From positions 1 to 34,902 of the forward strand of contig FR887787.1 in the NCBI GenBank assembly GCA_000432735.1: a stretch of 34,902 nucleotides of DNA, written 5' to 3'. Made by a program: the position numbers and the translations under genes. Below are positions 24,093-32,907 of this stretch, one piece after another. Source of the DNA: Bacteroides sp. CAG:443. GTDB lineage: Bacteria; Bacteroidota; Bacteroidia; Bacteroidales; Bacteroidaceae. The notes beneath the pieces are model-generated. The model searched no databases. It saw nothing but the letters and a program-made list of their open reading frames with translations, and was not told where the DNA came from. Each line of letters opens with the position of its first letter. Position 1 is the first letter of the stretch.

Positions 24093-24730
24093 GCTGTAAT
24101 CCATCCTTTAATGAAAGCCAGGCGCATGAGATGTGAAACATTAATGGCGCCACTCTTTAATAATATATTTTTACGCATAGAGTCTATTGTACTCTTACTG
24201 AGGTTCAGTTTTTGGGCTATTTCTTCGGAAGTATATCCGCAAGAAAGCATATTAATGATTTCTTTTTCACGAGGGCTAGGCGTATAGGTTATTGAATCCA
24301 TAGCGGAGTGATCCCCCATGAGCGATAATACAATATTAAGCGCCGTAGGAGAGTAATACTTGTTTTTGGTTGACAGTATTGAATCTATTGCCTTTTTGAT
24401 TTCAGTCGTGTCATCGTTTTTGGTAACGATACCTGCCACTTCTTTTTTTATGAGCTGTTTTATAATCCAAAATTCGGTATGCATGGTATAGATCAGCACA
24501 GGAGTTTGAGGAATCTTTTTATGCAGATAGGGCAATAGTTCCAGTACGGTTTTATCCTGTAATTCATAGTCTATGATTAAAAGACTGGGGGTCTGATTGT
24601 CTATATAATTGTATAGTTCAGAGTAATGTTTACCTATTGTAATTTGGTATTTCTCTTCAAGTGTTAATAGCTTAGCCAATCCCTCTGCTATGATGGGGTG
24701 GTCGTCTAATATGTAAATATGTTCTTTCAT
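24089..24730 (-). CDS. NarL/LuxR-type response regulator
   Basis: This 213-residue protein has a receiver domain (residues 1-120; D9/D10 acidic pocket, phosphoacceptor D54 in LLIIDYELQD, K at about 103-104) and a C-terminal LuxR helix-turn-helix (about 150-205, PSPREKEIINMLSCGYTSEEIAQKLNLSKSTIDSM). It is the cognate regulator of the TPR kinase gene that overlaps it by four bases; the two form a translationally coupled two-component system. No target operon is adjacent. The start ATG at 24730 fits the family N terminus. No exact TAnnTTTG element is seen upstream. Confidence 0.94.
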   Translation of the reverse strand: MKEHIYILDDHPIIAEGLAKLLTLEEKYQITIGKHYSELYNYIDNQTPSLLIIDYELQDKTVLELLPYLHKKIPQTPVLIYTMHTEFWIIKQLIKKEVAGIVTKNDDTTEIKKAIDSILSTKNKYYSPTALNIVLSLMGDHSAMDSITYTPSPREKEIINMLSCGYTSEEIAQKLNLSKSTIDSMRKNILLKSGAINVSHLMRLAFIKGWITA

Positions 24731-25219
24731 ACTAAGGTGCTTGTTGTTAAAAAGATGGGGTCTTGTTTTTTCTCTGTTACAAATATGGATATTTTATATC
24801 TTTAATGCAAATTATTGTTACTATTTGATTGCATTTTTCTTTTTTATTTTCTGAAGGGACTCTCTGGTATTTGTTCGTATTTTTCTCTTTTTATGCGTCA
24901 ATGGAATTGGATATATTCTTGTTACACACAATCTATAAATAGCTATCTCTTCTTGTTCAAGAATTGTTATGAATAAATGATTAATAGTATGTTAAGACTT
25001 TGTTTGATAGAGAATACTGGATCGGATCTTCTTTCTTTCATTTGTAATTTTGTATACTGAAGTATTATTTTTTTAATACAGAAGCGAATGAGAGTGATAA
25101 TTCAATAAATCAGTTCGTTTTTTGCAAAAAATAATTAGGATAATTAGAACGAATCTTTTATTTTTGTTTCGCTAATACTAATAAAGGAAAACATCAATAA
25201 CTATAAAGATTATAAAATC
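24731..25219. other. AT-rich intergenic region between the response regulator and phosphohexomutase genes
   Basis: I see no gene in these 489 bases. They hold plus-strand -7 matches TAATTTTG (25045-25052) and TATTTTTG (25159-25166), neither with a well-spaced -33 box. There is also a small hairpin (GTATTA/TAATAC, 25062-25079), a 14-bp perfect palindrome (six T, GC, six A, 25118-25131) and a direct repeat ATAATTAG at 25131 and 25140. The second -7 match is the likelier start of the phosphohexomutase transcript. Confidence 0.5.
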
Positions 25220-26965
25220 ATGGAAAACGAAGAATTGATTAAATTGTGTTCTGACAAAGCTCAGAAATGGTTGACTCCGGCGTATGATGCAGAAACTCAG
25301 GCTGAAGTGAAACGTATGTTGGAAAATCCTGATAAAACTGAATTGATAGAAGCTTTTTATAAAGATCTTGAATTCGGTACAGGCGGCTTGCGTGGCATCA
25401 TGGGTGTAGGTTCAAATCGTATGAACATTTACACTGTTGGCGCAGCTACTCAGGGATTGTCTAACTATCTGAACAAATGTTTTGCAGGCAAAAAAGATAT
25501 TTCTGTAGTTGTTGGTCATGACTGTCGTAACAACAGCCGTCTGTTTGCTGAGATTTCTGCAAATATTTTCTCTGCAAACGGCATTAAGGTTTATTTGTTC
25601 GAAGACATGCGTCCTACTCCGGAAATGTCATTTGCTATTCGTCATCTGGGATGCCAGAGCGGAATTATCCTTACTGCTTCGCATAACCCGAAAGAATATA
25701 ATGGTTATAAGGCATACTGGGACGATGGTGCTCAGGTACTTGCTCCGCACGATAAAGGTATCATCGAGGAAGTAAATAAGATTGCTTCTGCTGCTGATAT
25801 CAAGTTTGAAGGTAACAAGGAACTGATTCAGATCATTGGAAAGGAAATCGACGATGAATATTTGCGTCAGGTTCATACTATTTCTATCGATCCGGAAGTT
25901 ATCAAGCGTCAGAAAGACCTGAAGATTGTTTATACTCCGATCCATGGAACAGGTATGATGCTGATTCCTCAGTCACTGAAGTTGTGGGGATTTGAGAATG
26001 TTCATTGCGTTCCTGAACAGATGGTTAAGAGCGGTGATTTCCCGACAGTCGTATCTCCGAACCCTGAAAATGCTGAAGCTTTGACGCTGGCTATCAAGTT
26101 GGCTAAAGAGATTGATGCGGATATCGTTATGGCTTCCGACCCTGATGCTGACCGTGTAGGTATGGCTTGCAAAAATGACAAGGGTGAATGGGTATTGATT
26201 AATGGTAATCAGACTTGTTTGATCTTCTTGTATTACATCATTAAGAACCGTATTGCGATGGGTAAGATGAAGGGTAACGAATTTGTCGTAAAGACAATTG
26301 TTACTACGGAACTGATAAAATCGGTTGCTGATAAGAATCATATCAAGATGTATGACTGCTATACCGGATTCAAATGGATTGCACGTGAAATTCGTTTGCG
26401 TGAAGGTAAGGAACAGTATATTGGTGGTGGTGAAGAAAGCTACGGATTCCTTGCTGAAGATTTCGTGCGTGATAAAGATGCGGTTTCTGCATGTTCTTTG
26501 CTTGCTGAAATTTGCGCTTGGGCCAAAGATCAAGGTAAGACACTGTATGATGTCTTGATGGAAATCTATGTAGAATACGGATTCTCTAAGGAAGTTACAG
26601 TGAACGTTGTAAAACCGGGTAAGAGTGGTGCCGACGAAATCAAGGCTATGATGGATAATTTCCGCGCTTGTCCTCCGAAAGAACTGGGTGGTTCAGAAGT
26701 TGTATTGGTGAAAGATTACAAGACTCTGAAGGCTACAGACAATAAGGGTAATGTAACCGACTTGAATATGCCGGAACCGTCGAACGTACTTCAGTTCTTT
26801 ACAGCCGATGGAACAAAGGTTTCTGTACGTCCGTCGGGAACAGAGCCGAAGATTAAGTTCTACATGGAAATCAAGGGCGAAATGGGTTGTCCGAAATGTT
26901 ACGCAGGTGCTGATGCTGATGCAACAGAAAAGGTAGAAGCCGTTAAGAAATCTTTGGGCATCTAA
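25220..26965 (+). CDS. Phosphoglucomutase/phosphomannomutase-family phospho-sugar mutase
   Basis: This 581-residue alpha-D-phosphohexomutase shows all four signature loops: the phosphoserine loop TASHNPKEYNGYK (S154), the metal loop DPDADR (D307, D309, D311), the sugar-binding loop GGGEESYGF (about 411-419) and the phosphate-binding loop RPSGTEPKIKF (about 540-550). It interconverts 1- and 6-phosphates of glucose and perhaps mannose or glucosamine, feeding glycan precursor synthesis. Length and layout resemble B. subtilis PgcA. It is a single-gene unit with a strong terminator downstream. Codon use is very biased toward frequent codons, suggesting high expression. Confidence 0.95.
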   Translation: MENEELIKLCSDKAQKWLTPAYDAETQAEVKRMLENPDKTELIEAFYKDLEFGTGGLRGIMGVGSNRMNIYTVGAATQGLSNYLNKCFAGKKDISVVVGHDCRNNSRLFAEISANIFSANGIKVYLFEDMRPTPEMSFAIRHLGCQSGIILTASHNPKEYNGYKAYWDDGAQVLAPHDKGIIEEVNKIASAADIKFEGNKELIQIIGKEIDDEYLRQVHTISIDPEVIKRQKDLKIVYTPIHGTGMMLIPQSLKLWGFENVHCVPEQMVKSGDFPTVVSPNPENAEALTLAIKLAKEIDADIVMASDPDADRVGMACKNDKGEWVLINGNQTCLIFLYYIIKNRIAMGKMKGNEFVVKTIVTTELIKSVADKNHIKMYDCYTGFKWIAREIRLREGKEQYIGGGEESYGFLAEDFVRDKDAVSACSLLAEICAWAKDQGKTLYDVLMEIYVEYGFSKEVTVNVVKPGKSGADEIKAMMDNFRACPPKELGGSEVVLVKDYKTLKATDNKGNVTDLNMPEPSNVLQFFTADGTKVSVRPSGTEPKIKFYMEIKGEMGCPKCYAGADADATEKVEAVKKSLGI

Positions 26966-26993
26966 ACGGAAAAATTTTAGATTGATATAGTAG

Positions 26994-27030
26994 AATCCGG
27001 TGGGTTTTCATTAAATCCACCGGATTTTTT
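26994..27030 (+). terminator. Rho-independent terminator of the phosphohexomutase gene
   Basis: AATCCGGTGG (26994-27003) pairs perfectly with CCACCGGATT (27017-27026), followed by TTTT. It ends just before the stop of the convergent namZ gene. Confidence 0.92.
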
Positions 27031-27033
27031 ATG

Positions 27034-28215
27034 TTATTTTTCCGGATAATCAGTGTAAAGCAGATACTTTTTTCTCATCGTTTTGTACTTTTCCAGGTCC
27101 TTCTTCCAGTCAGAACGAATCTGTTGTTCCGTTTTTCCTTGCAGAATATCCAACCGTACCTGACTGGTTCCCATCAGAAGATCAAACCATTTGGGACGGG
27201 TAAAGAACGATTTTCCGGCATTTGGTGTATAGGTTTGATAAGCTTTATAGAATTGGAGTACATATTGCAACGAAAATCCTTGCGGTATTTGGGAGGAAGT
27301 ACGAAGGTCTATCCCGTAGCAGTTTCTGCTTTTGTGCAGAGGATTCTTGTCAGATCCCTTTAGAGAACGTGGCTTGAAGCAGAAACTGAAAGTCTGCTGG
27401 GTAAAGGGACTGCCTATTACCTGAAATGGCCATTCCGTTCCTCTGCCGACACTCACAGAGGTTCCTTCAAAAGGACAGAGTGAGGGATAAAGTGCAATAG
27501 CCTGATCATTGGGCAGGTTGGGTGAGGGCTTTACCGGAAGGGAATAAGGTTGCCCGTGCTTCCACCCGATAATCGGAATGACGGTTAACTTACACCGAAG
27601 TCCGTTTCCTAACCATCCTTCTCCATTAATCATTTGTGCCAGTTCGCCTATTGTACATCCATGCAAGACGGGGATGGGGAACATTCCAACAAAGCTCTTG
27701 TATTTCAGGTTGAGTACCGGACCGTCTACATAGTCGCATGGGTTAGGACGATCCAGTACGATCAGTTCTTTCTGGTTTTCGGCACATGCTTGCATCACAT
27801 AAAACAGGGTACTGATATAGGTGTAGAAGCGTGCTCCGACATCTTGCATGTCGAAAATGACGATATCGGTTTGACTTAGCTGTGCAGGTTGAGGCTTTTT
27901 TTGTGTGCCATACAGAGAGATAATAGGAACATGTGTGCGTGTATCCTTGCCGTTTCGTACCGTTTCTCCGGCATCAGCATCTCCACGGAAGCCATGCTCG
28001 GGGGCGAAAATCTGTACGATGTGTACGCCACTGTTATACAATGTGTCGAGCAGATGGACTCCGTTTACGCGTGAAGTATGGTTTACTACCAGTGATATCT
28101 GCTTGTCTTTCAGCATAGGAAGCAACTGTTCCATCTTGTCGGCACCGTTACGAATGTGGGCCGATGCTTGCACGACTGCCAGCAGCCAGCAAATGAATAA
28201 AGTAATATATTTCAT
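27034..28215 (-). CDS. namZ: NamZ-type exo-beta-N-acetylmuramidase (DUF1343, GH171)
   Basis: This 393-residue exported protein has a signal peptide (MKYITLFICWLLAVVQASA) and the DUF1343 domain. Conserved motifs are VVNHTSRV (44-50), APEHGFRGDADAGE (71-84, holding the likely catalytic E73), FDMQDVGARFYTY (121-133) and LDRPNPCDYVDGP. The family founder removes MurNAc residues from the non-reducing ends of peptidoglycan fragments, which supports cell wall recycling. The ATG at 28215 starts the signal peptide. The gene has its own promoter, which overlaps that of the divergent HD-domain gene in a palindrome (28237-28259). Substrate assignment follows the family. Confidence 0.9.
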   Translation of the reverse strand: MKYITLFICWLLAVVQASAHIRNGADKMEQLLPMLKDKQISLVVNHTSRVNGVHLLDTLYNSGVHIVQIFAPEHGFRGDADAGETVRNGKDTRTHVPIISLYGTQKKPQPAQLSQTDIVIFDMQDVGARFYTYISTLFYVMQACAENQKELIVLDRPNPCDYVDGPVLNLKYKSFVGMFPIPVLHGCTIGELAQMINGEGWLGNGLRCKLTVIPIIGWKHGQPYSLPVKPSPNLPNDQAIALYPSLCPFEGTSVSVGRGTEWPFQVIGSPFTQQTFSFCFKPRSLKGSDKNPLHKSRNCYGIDLRTSSQIPQGFSLQYVLQFYKAYQTYTPNAGKSFFTRPKWFDLLMGTSQVRLDILQGKTEQQIRSDWKKDLEKYKTMRKKYLLYTDYPEK

Positions 28216-28236
28216 GTCGGACAAATAATTTTTTCG

Positions 28237-28259
28237 TACCTTTGTTTCATACAAAGGTA
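28237..28259. promoter_or_regulatory. Back-to-back palindromic -7 elements for namZ and the HD-domain gene
   Basis: TACCTTTG (28237-28244) reads as a -7 box to the right, and CAAAGGTA (28252-28259) as the same box to the left, with 7 bases between. Together they are a perfect 8-bp inverted repeat. Neither direction has a clear -33 box at the usual distance, and polymerase could not occupy both at once. Confidence 0.6.
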
Positions 28260-28277
28260 ATAATAAAAGAAAAATCC

Positions 28278-28814
28278 ATGAATCCACTGGCATTAATAGA
28301 TAAGTATTATCCCGAAGAAAACGAATTGAAACACATTTTGCTGGTACATAGCCGCTCGGTAGCCGATAAAGCTCTTGATATGGCGAAGAAACACCCTGAA
28401 CTGAATTTAGACCTACAGTTTATCGAAGAAGCAGCCATGCTGCACGATATCGGAATTTTTCAGACCGATGCCGAAGGTATCTGTTGCTTTGGTAAGTATC
28501 CTTATATCTGTCACGGCTACTTAGGAGCCGAACTGGTTCGTCAGGAAGGATTCCCGAAACACGCATTAGTCTGCGAACGCCATACCGGTGCCGGATTGTC
28601 CTTGCAGGATATCATACGTCAGGAGCTGCCGGTTCCCCATAGAGAGATGGTGCCTGTCAGTCTGGAAGAGCAGATAATTTGTTTTGCCGATAAGTTTTTT
28701 TCAAAGACAAAGCTCGACCGTGAGAAGAGCATCGAGAAGGCGCGCAAGAGTGTGGCACGCTATGGAGAAGAAGGTGGCAAGCGTTTCGACCACTGGTGTA
28801 AACTCTTTTTATAG
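28278..28814 (+). CDS. HD-domain phosphohydrolase-like protein
   Basis: This 178-residue cytoplasmic protein has a complete HD metal site: H24 (VHSRSVADKA), the HD pair H56-D57 (MLHDIGIF), H79 (CHGYLGAE), H102 (ERHTGAG), and a later D in CFADKFF. Such small HD proteins hydrolyse nucleotides or related phosphoesters, and this subgroup is often annotated only as HDIG-domain protein. The ATG at 28278 is chosen because an earlier frame opening (TTG 28242) lies inside the promoter. It ends 89 bases before lptD, and lptD has its own -7 element, so cotranscription is uncertain. Confidence 0.88.
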   Translation: MNPLALIDKYYPEENELKHILLVHSRSVADKALDMAKKHPELNLDLQFIEEAAMLHDIGIFQTDAEGICCFGKYPYICHGYLGAELVRQEGFPKHALVCERHTGAGLSLQDIIRQELPVPHREMVPVSLEEQIICFADKFFSKTKLDREKSIEKARKSVARYGEEGGKRFDHWCKLFL

Positions 28815-28869
28815 TCTTAAAAAATACATTAAATTCTGTGGCTCTTGTGTTTATTTGCGAGAGAATGCT

Positions 28870-28877
28870 TACTTTTG
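28870..28877 (+). promoter_or_regulatory. -7 element (TACTTTTG) for lptD
   Basis: TACTTTTG matches TAnnTTTG, 26 bases before the ATG at 28904. A TTG at 28845-28847 is 22 bases upstream and could serve as the -33 box. Confidence 0.5.
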
Positions 28878-28903
28878 CAACGCATTGCGTAAAAAATTGA
28901 TGA

Positions 28904-31672
28904 ATGGCGTCGTTTAAAAAAGCTACATATTTATTGTTTGTTCTGTTCTTCTTGGGATTTTTTTTCTCTCTATATGCTGAAACGCAGCGAGTCAGGGGAA
29001 AAAGAATGAGGGGAAACAGAACGGAAGCTCGTGCTGATTCGCTGTCGGCCGATTCGCTAACAGGCGACTCACTGCATATTGATTCGCTGGCGGTGGATTC
29101 TGTGGGAGCGGATTCACTGGCTCTTGATACTACTCCCAAAAAGCAACCTCTGGACGCACCTGTGGTTTATGAGGCAAGTGACTCTATCGTCTTTACCAAA
29201 GGAGGATTTGCTCACTTGTATGGTGAAGGAAAGGTTAATTATCAGAATATCGAACTGACTTCAGCGCTGATAACCATGAATATGGATAGCAGTACGGTCT
29301 ATGCCCGTGGTGTAGCCGATACGACTGGCGTTGAACAGGGAACCCCTGTCTTTAAGGATGGAGAAACTCCATACGAATCGAAGACGATGCGTTATAACTT
29401 CAAGACGAAGAAAGGATTCATTAACAGTATCGTTACCCAGCAGGGAGAAGGTTATGTAACCAGTGAGAATGCCAAAAAAGGTGCCGATGATGAAATTTAC
29501 ATGACTCAAGGTAAGTATACCACTTGCGACAACAAAGAGCATCCGCACTTTTACTTGAAATTGTCTATGGCAAAGGTACGTCCTAAGAAGGACGTGGTGT
29601 TCGGTCCTGCCCAGCTTGTAGTAGAAGATGTACCTCTTCCGATAGGCGTTCCGTTTGGCTTTTTCCCGTTCAGCAGCAGTTATTCTTCCGGATTCATTAT
29701 GCCTACGTATGGTGATGAAATGAATCGTGGTTTCTATCTGCGCGATGGTGGATATTATTTTGCCATTAATGACCGGGTTGACTTGAAAGTTTTGGGCGAA
29801 ATCTATACCAAAGGTTCATGGGGACTGTCGGCCGCTTCCAATTACAACAAGCGTTATAAGTATAGTGGCTACTTCAATGCCAGTTATCTGGTAACGAAGA
29901 CAGGAGAAAAGAACATGCCTGATTATAATGTATCGAAGGACTTCCGTATTCAGTGGAGTCATCGTCAGGATTCGAAAGCAAGTCCTAACAGTTCTTTCTC
30001 GGCCAGCGTAAACTTTGCAACCAGTAGCTACGACCGTTCGAGCCTGAGTTCACTGTACGACCCTTCGGCATATAGTAATAATACGAAGGCATCAAGTGTG
30101 AGCTACTCCCGAAACTTCCCCGAAATAGGGCTGAACATTTCGAGTACATTCAATATTACCCAGAATACAAGGGACTCTTCGGTAAACATGACCTTGCCCG
30201 ACCTGAATATTTCTCTGAGCCGTATCTATCCGTTCAAGCGCAAGAAGGCTGCGGGAGATGAGCGCTGGTACGAAAAAATTTCTTTCCAGTATACGGGCGC
30301 TCTGACAAACAGTGTCGATACAAAGGATAACTTGCTTTTCAAGACTCCTTTCTCTAAGTGGAAAACGGGTATGAAGCATACCATTCCGGTGGAGGCTACC
30401 TTTAGCTTGTTCAAGTATATCAACATTACTCCTTCGTTTAACTATACCGAGCGCTGGTATACGCGTAAGGTCATGCAAAGTTACGATCAAAAAACGCGGG
30501 AAGTTGTAAAGGATACCATCAACGGTTTCAATCGTGTATACGATTATAATATGGCCGTTTCGATGAATACAAAATTGTATGGTATGTACAAGCCCTTGTT
30601 TATGAAGAGCAAGGAGATTGTGATACGTCACGTCGTAACCCCGTCGGTAAGCTATACATATACACCGGACTTCGGTAAGTCGCGTTACGGTTATTACGAA
30701 ACTTATACCTATACCGACGAAAACGGTGAGGTCCGCATGGCAGAGTATTCACCTTACGAAGGGGCTCCTTACAGCTATCCGGGTAAAGGTGTTTCGCAGA
30801 ACGTCAGCTTCTCACTGAAAAATAACTTGGAAATGAAGATGGCTTCCGACAAGGATACAACGGGTTACAAGAAGATCAGTCTGATTGATGACTTGAGCGG
30901 AAACTTGTCATACGATATTGCCCAGAAGCGGTGGAGTAATCTTTCGCTGACGGCTCGTCTGAAGTTTCCCAATAATTATACGTTCAACATGAATGCAACG
31001 TTTGCTACTTATGCTTATAAGTTCGACGAAAATGGAAATGTTGTAGAGAGTGATCGTACTGAATGGTCGTACGGACGTTTCGGACGATTCCAGGGATATA
31101 GTGGTTCTTTCTCGTATACGTTGAATAATGATACCTTCAAAAAGTTATTCGGAAAGAAAGACGAGAAAGATAAAGATAAGGATAAGAAGGATACGGGCGA
31201 CGAGGATGAGGAGGAAACCGATGACGAAATGACCAAAAAGGATAATTCGAGCACTCGCAAGACGGAAAATGCAACGCTTGATCCGGATGGTTATCTTGCC
31301 TTTAAATTGCCGTGGAGCTTGAGCTTGAGCTATAGTTATAGTATTCGTGAGGACAGAACAAAGCAGATTAATATCAAGACCATGCGTTACCCATATTCGC
31401 TTACTCATTCGCTGAACATCTCGGGTAATATCAAGATGGGTAGCCGCTGGAACGTAACTTATTCGAGTGGTTACGACTTTACTTCGAAAAAAATGTCAAT
31501 GACCACGGTGAACATCACCCGTGACTTGCACTGCTTCAACATGAGTTGTGGTCTGGTATTCGGTCCGTATACCTCGTATAACTTTTCTATCCGTGCCAAT
31601 TCGGCGATGCTGACCGATGCGTTGAAATGGGATCAGCGTAGTAATACGGGTAGTCAGGTTACATGGTATTGA
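28904..31672 (+). CDS. lptD: LptD-like outer-membrane LPS assembly protein
   Basis: This 922-residue outer-membrane protein has a signal segment (residues 6-25), a low-complexity DSL-repeat linker (44-78), a periplasmic beta-jellyroll of the OstA/LptA type (about 90-260; GEGKVNYQNIELTSALITMNMDSSTVYARG, KTMRYNFKTKKGFI) and a large C-terminal barrel of alternating aromatic strands. LptD with lipoprotein LptE inserts lipopolysaccharide into the outer leaflet. The stretch VPLPIGVPFGFFPF is typical of the family. A highly charged insert (about 746-786, rich in D, E and K) lies between late barrel strands and is probably a loop. The C terminus ends in TWY, a plausible barrel signal. Confidence 0.9.
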   Translation: MASFKKATYLLFVLFFLGFFFSLYAETQRVRGKRMRGNRTEARADSLSADSLTGDSLHIDSLAVDSVGADSLALDTTPKKQPLDAPVVYEASDSIVFTKGGFAHLYGEGKVNYQNIELTSALITMNMDSSTVYARGVADTTGVEQGTPVFKDGETPYESKTMRYNFKTKKGFINSIVTQQGEGYVTSENAKKGADDEIYMTQGKYTTCDNKEHPHFYLKLSMAKVRPKKDVVFGPAQLVVEDVPLPIGVPFGFFPFSSSYSSGFIMPTYGDEMNRGFYLRDGGYYFAINDRVDLKVLGEIYTKGSWGLSAASNYNKRYKYSGYFNASYLVTKTGEKNMPDYNVSKDFRIQWSHRQDSKASPNSSFSASVNFATSSYDRSSLSSLYDPSAYSNNTKASSVSYSRNFPEIGLNISSTFNITQNTRDSSVNMTLPDLNISLSRIYPFKRKKAAGDERWYEKISFQYTGALTNSVDTKDNLLFKTPFSKWKTGMKHTIPVEATFSLFKYINITPSFNYTERWYTRKVMQSYDQKTREVVKDTINGFNRVYDYNMAVSMNTKLYGMYKPLFMKSKEIVIRHVVTPSVSYTYTPDFGKSRYGYYETYTYTDENGEVRMAEYSPYEGAPYSYPGKGVSQNVSFSLKNNLEMKMASDKDTTGYKKISLIDDLSGNLSYDIAQKRWSNLSLTARLKFPNNYTFNMNATFATYAYKFDENGNVVESDRTEWSYGRFGRFQGYSGSFSYTLNNDTFKKLFGKKDEKDKDKDKKDTGDEDEEETDDEMTKKDNSSTRKTENATLDPDGYLAFKLPWSLSLSYSYSIREDRTKQINIKTMRYPYSLTHSLNISGNIKMGSRWNVTYSSGYDFTSKKMSMTTVNITRDLHCFNMSCGLVFGPYTSYNFSIRANSAMLTDALKWDQRSNTGSQVTWY
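29033..29137 (+). repeat. Seven degenerate 15-bp repeats coding for DSL pentapeptides in LptD
   Basis: Residues 44-78 of the LptD product read as pentads ADSLS, ADSLT, GDSLH, IDSLA, VDSVG, ADSLA, LDTTP. This is a low-complexity, acidic linker between the membrane-targeting segment and the jellyroll. The codons differ from copy to copy, so the repeat is old or under selection at protein level. Confidence 0.8.
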
Positions 31673-31831
31673 TTGTATATGTATGGATAGAATCAGGCGA
31701 GGAATAGCTTTCTTTGAGAGCTGAAAATCCTGTAGATTCAAATTCGTAAAAAGGGATGAAATTGTGTCGTAACTCAATGTTAGGGAAGATGAACTTTTAA
31801 TCGGACAGTTTCATCTTTCTATAAGTAAAAC

Positions 31832-31873
31832 AAAAGAGCCGCATCAAAAACTCAGTTTTGATGCGGCTCTTTT
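31832..31873. terminator. Bidirectional terminator between lptD and ung
   Basis: AAAAGAGCCGCATCAAAA (31832-31849) pairs perfectly over 18 bp with 31856-31873 around a 6-base loop. Both ends are A/T runs, so it gives a U-tract in each direction and can serve both convergent genes. Confidence 0.92.
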
Positions 31874-31954
31874 GGTATTTTGCAGTTATGAGTCACTAAC
31901 TTTCCGGAATGCTTCGTTTACTTTGGCATCCCTTTGGGAGTGTCCTGTCAGTAA

Positions 31955-32617
31955 TTACCACTTGATAGGTTCCTCTCCATGCTGAATCAGGTATTCATTC
32001 GTCCGGCTGAAGTGCTTGTTGCCGAAGAAGCCGTTATAAGCCGAAAGCGGTGAAGGATGGACGGAAGTGAGCACCAGATGCTTGTTGCGGTCAATGAAAG
32101 CTCCTTTCTTTTGTGCATACGATCCCCATAAAATAAATACCAGATGTTCTCGGTTTTCGGCCAGAGCACGAATGGCTGCATCGGTAAACTCTTCCCAGCC
32201 TTGCCGTTGGTGCGAGCCTGCCTGATGAGCACGGACGGTAAGTGTTGCGTTCAGCAGTAGCACGCCTTGTTCTGCCCAGCGGGTAAGATTGCCTGTAGTC
32301 GGGATAGGTGTGCCCAGGTCATCGTGTATCTCCTTAAATATATTTTGTAAGGATGGAGGAAATGGAATGCCGTCGTTAACGGAAAAGCAGAGTCCGTGTG
32401 CCTGTCCCGGTCCGTGATACGGGTCTTGTCCGATGATAACCACCTTAACTTTGTTGTAAGGACAGAGGTTGAAGGCGTTGAATATCAGTTTGCCGGGAGG
32501 ATATACGGTTGTTGTCTGATATTCCCGGCGTACAAAATCCGTCAGGCGGATGAAATAATCTTTCTCAAATTCCGGAGCCAATACTTGCTTCCACGATTCT
32601 TCTATCTGTACATTCAT
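31955..32617 (-). CDS. ung: Uracil-DNA glycosylase (family 1)
   Basis: This 220-residue enzyme has the water-activating loop GQDPYHGPGQAHG (catalytic D65, H68), the conserved FSV and LLNATLTVRAHQAGSH segments, and the minor-groove loop HPSPLSA (H187). It removes uracil from DNA, starting base-excision repair. Length and motifs are normal. It is a single-gene unit, starting at the ATG 32617. Confidence 0.97.
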   Translation of the reverse strand: MNVQIEESWKQVLAPEFEKDYFIRLTDFVRREYQTTTVYPPGKLIFNAFNLCPYNKVKVVIIGQDPYHGPGQAHGLCFSVNDGIPFPPSLQNIFKEIHDDLGTPIPTTGNLTRWAEQGVLLLNATLTVRAHQAGSHQRQGWEEFTDAAIRALAENREHLVFILWGSYAQKKGAFIDRNKHLVLTSVHPSPLSAYNGFFGNKHFSRTNEYLIQHGEEPIKW

Positions 32618-32675
32618 GCTGTTTTACTGTTTTTGATTTCTATGAATGAATAACTCATGTATAAGATAAATCAAA

Positions 32676-32683
32676 CAAATTTA
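32676..32683 (-). promoter_or_regulatory. Possible -7 element (TAAATTTG) for ung
   Basis: The complement of 32676-32683 is TAAATTTG, matching TAnnTTTG, 59 bases before the ATG. No -33 box is evident. Confidence 0.35.
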
Positions 32684-32889
32684 GTAAAAAGGCGTAAATA
32701 GTACTTGCTGTATGAAGAACTTTTTCATTATAGCTTCCTTTATGCCGATGGAATTTGATAGCCGGTGTTATGTTGTTTGGAAATAATGTCATCTGAAAGA
32801 AAGGGGGATTATGGGTGTCTTGGGGATGATTGAAGCGACTGCTGTTGGGGAATATGATGGGATGGAATTTTTTGTGTGTAGTTTTTCGT

Positions 32890-32907
32890 GTGAAGGGCGT
32901 GAAGGGC
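32890..32907. repeat. Two exact tandem copies of GTGAAGGGC in the ung-asnA gap
   Basis: The 590-base gap 32618-33207 has no credible gene; short frames on both strands lack start signals or any recognisable family. It holds this tandem 9-bp pair and, about 100 bases further on, the TTTGTACAAA cluster at 33004-33036. The tandem may be the remains of a variable-number repeat. Confidence 0.6.

Noticed and set aside
24989..25060. 23-codon frame (MLRLCLIENT...) upstream of the phosphohexomutase gene
   Set aside because: No promoter at a suitable distance or structure linked to it; expected by chance in AT-rich sequence.
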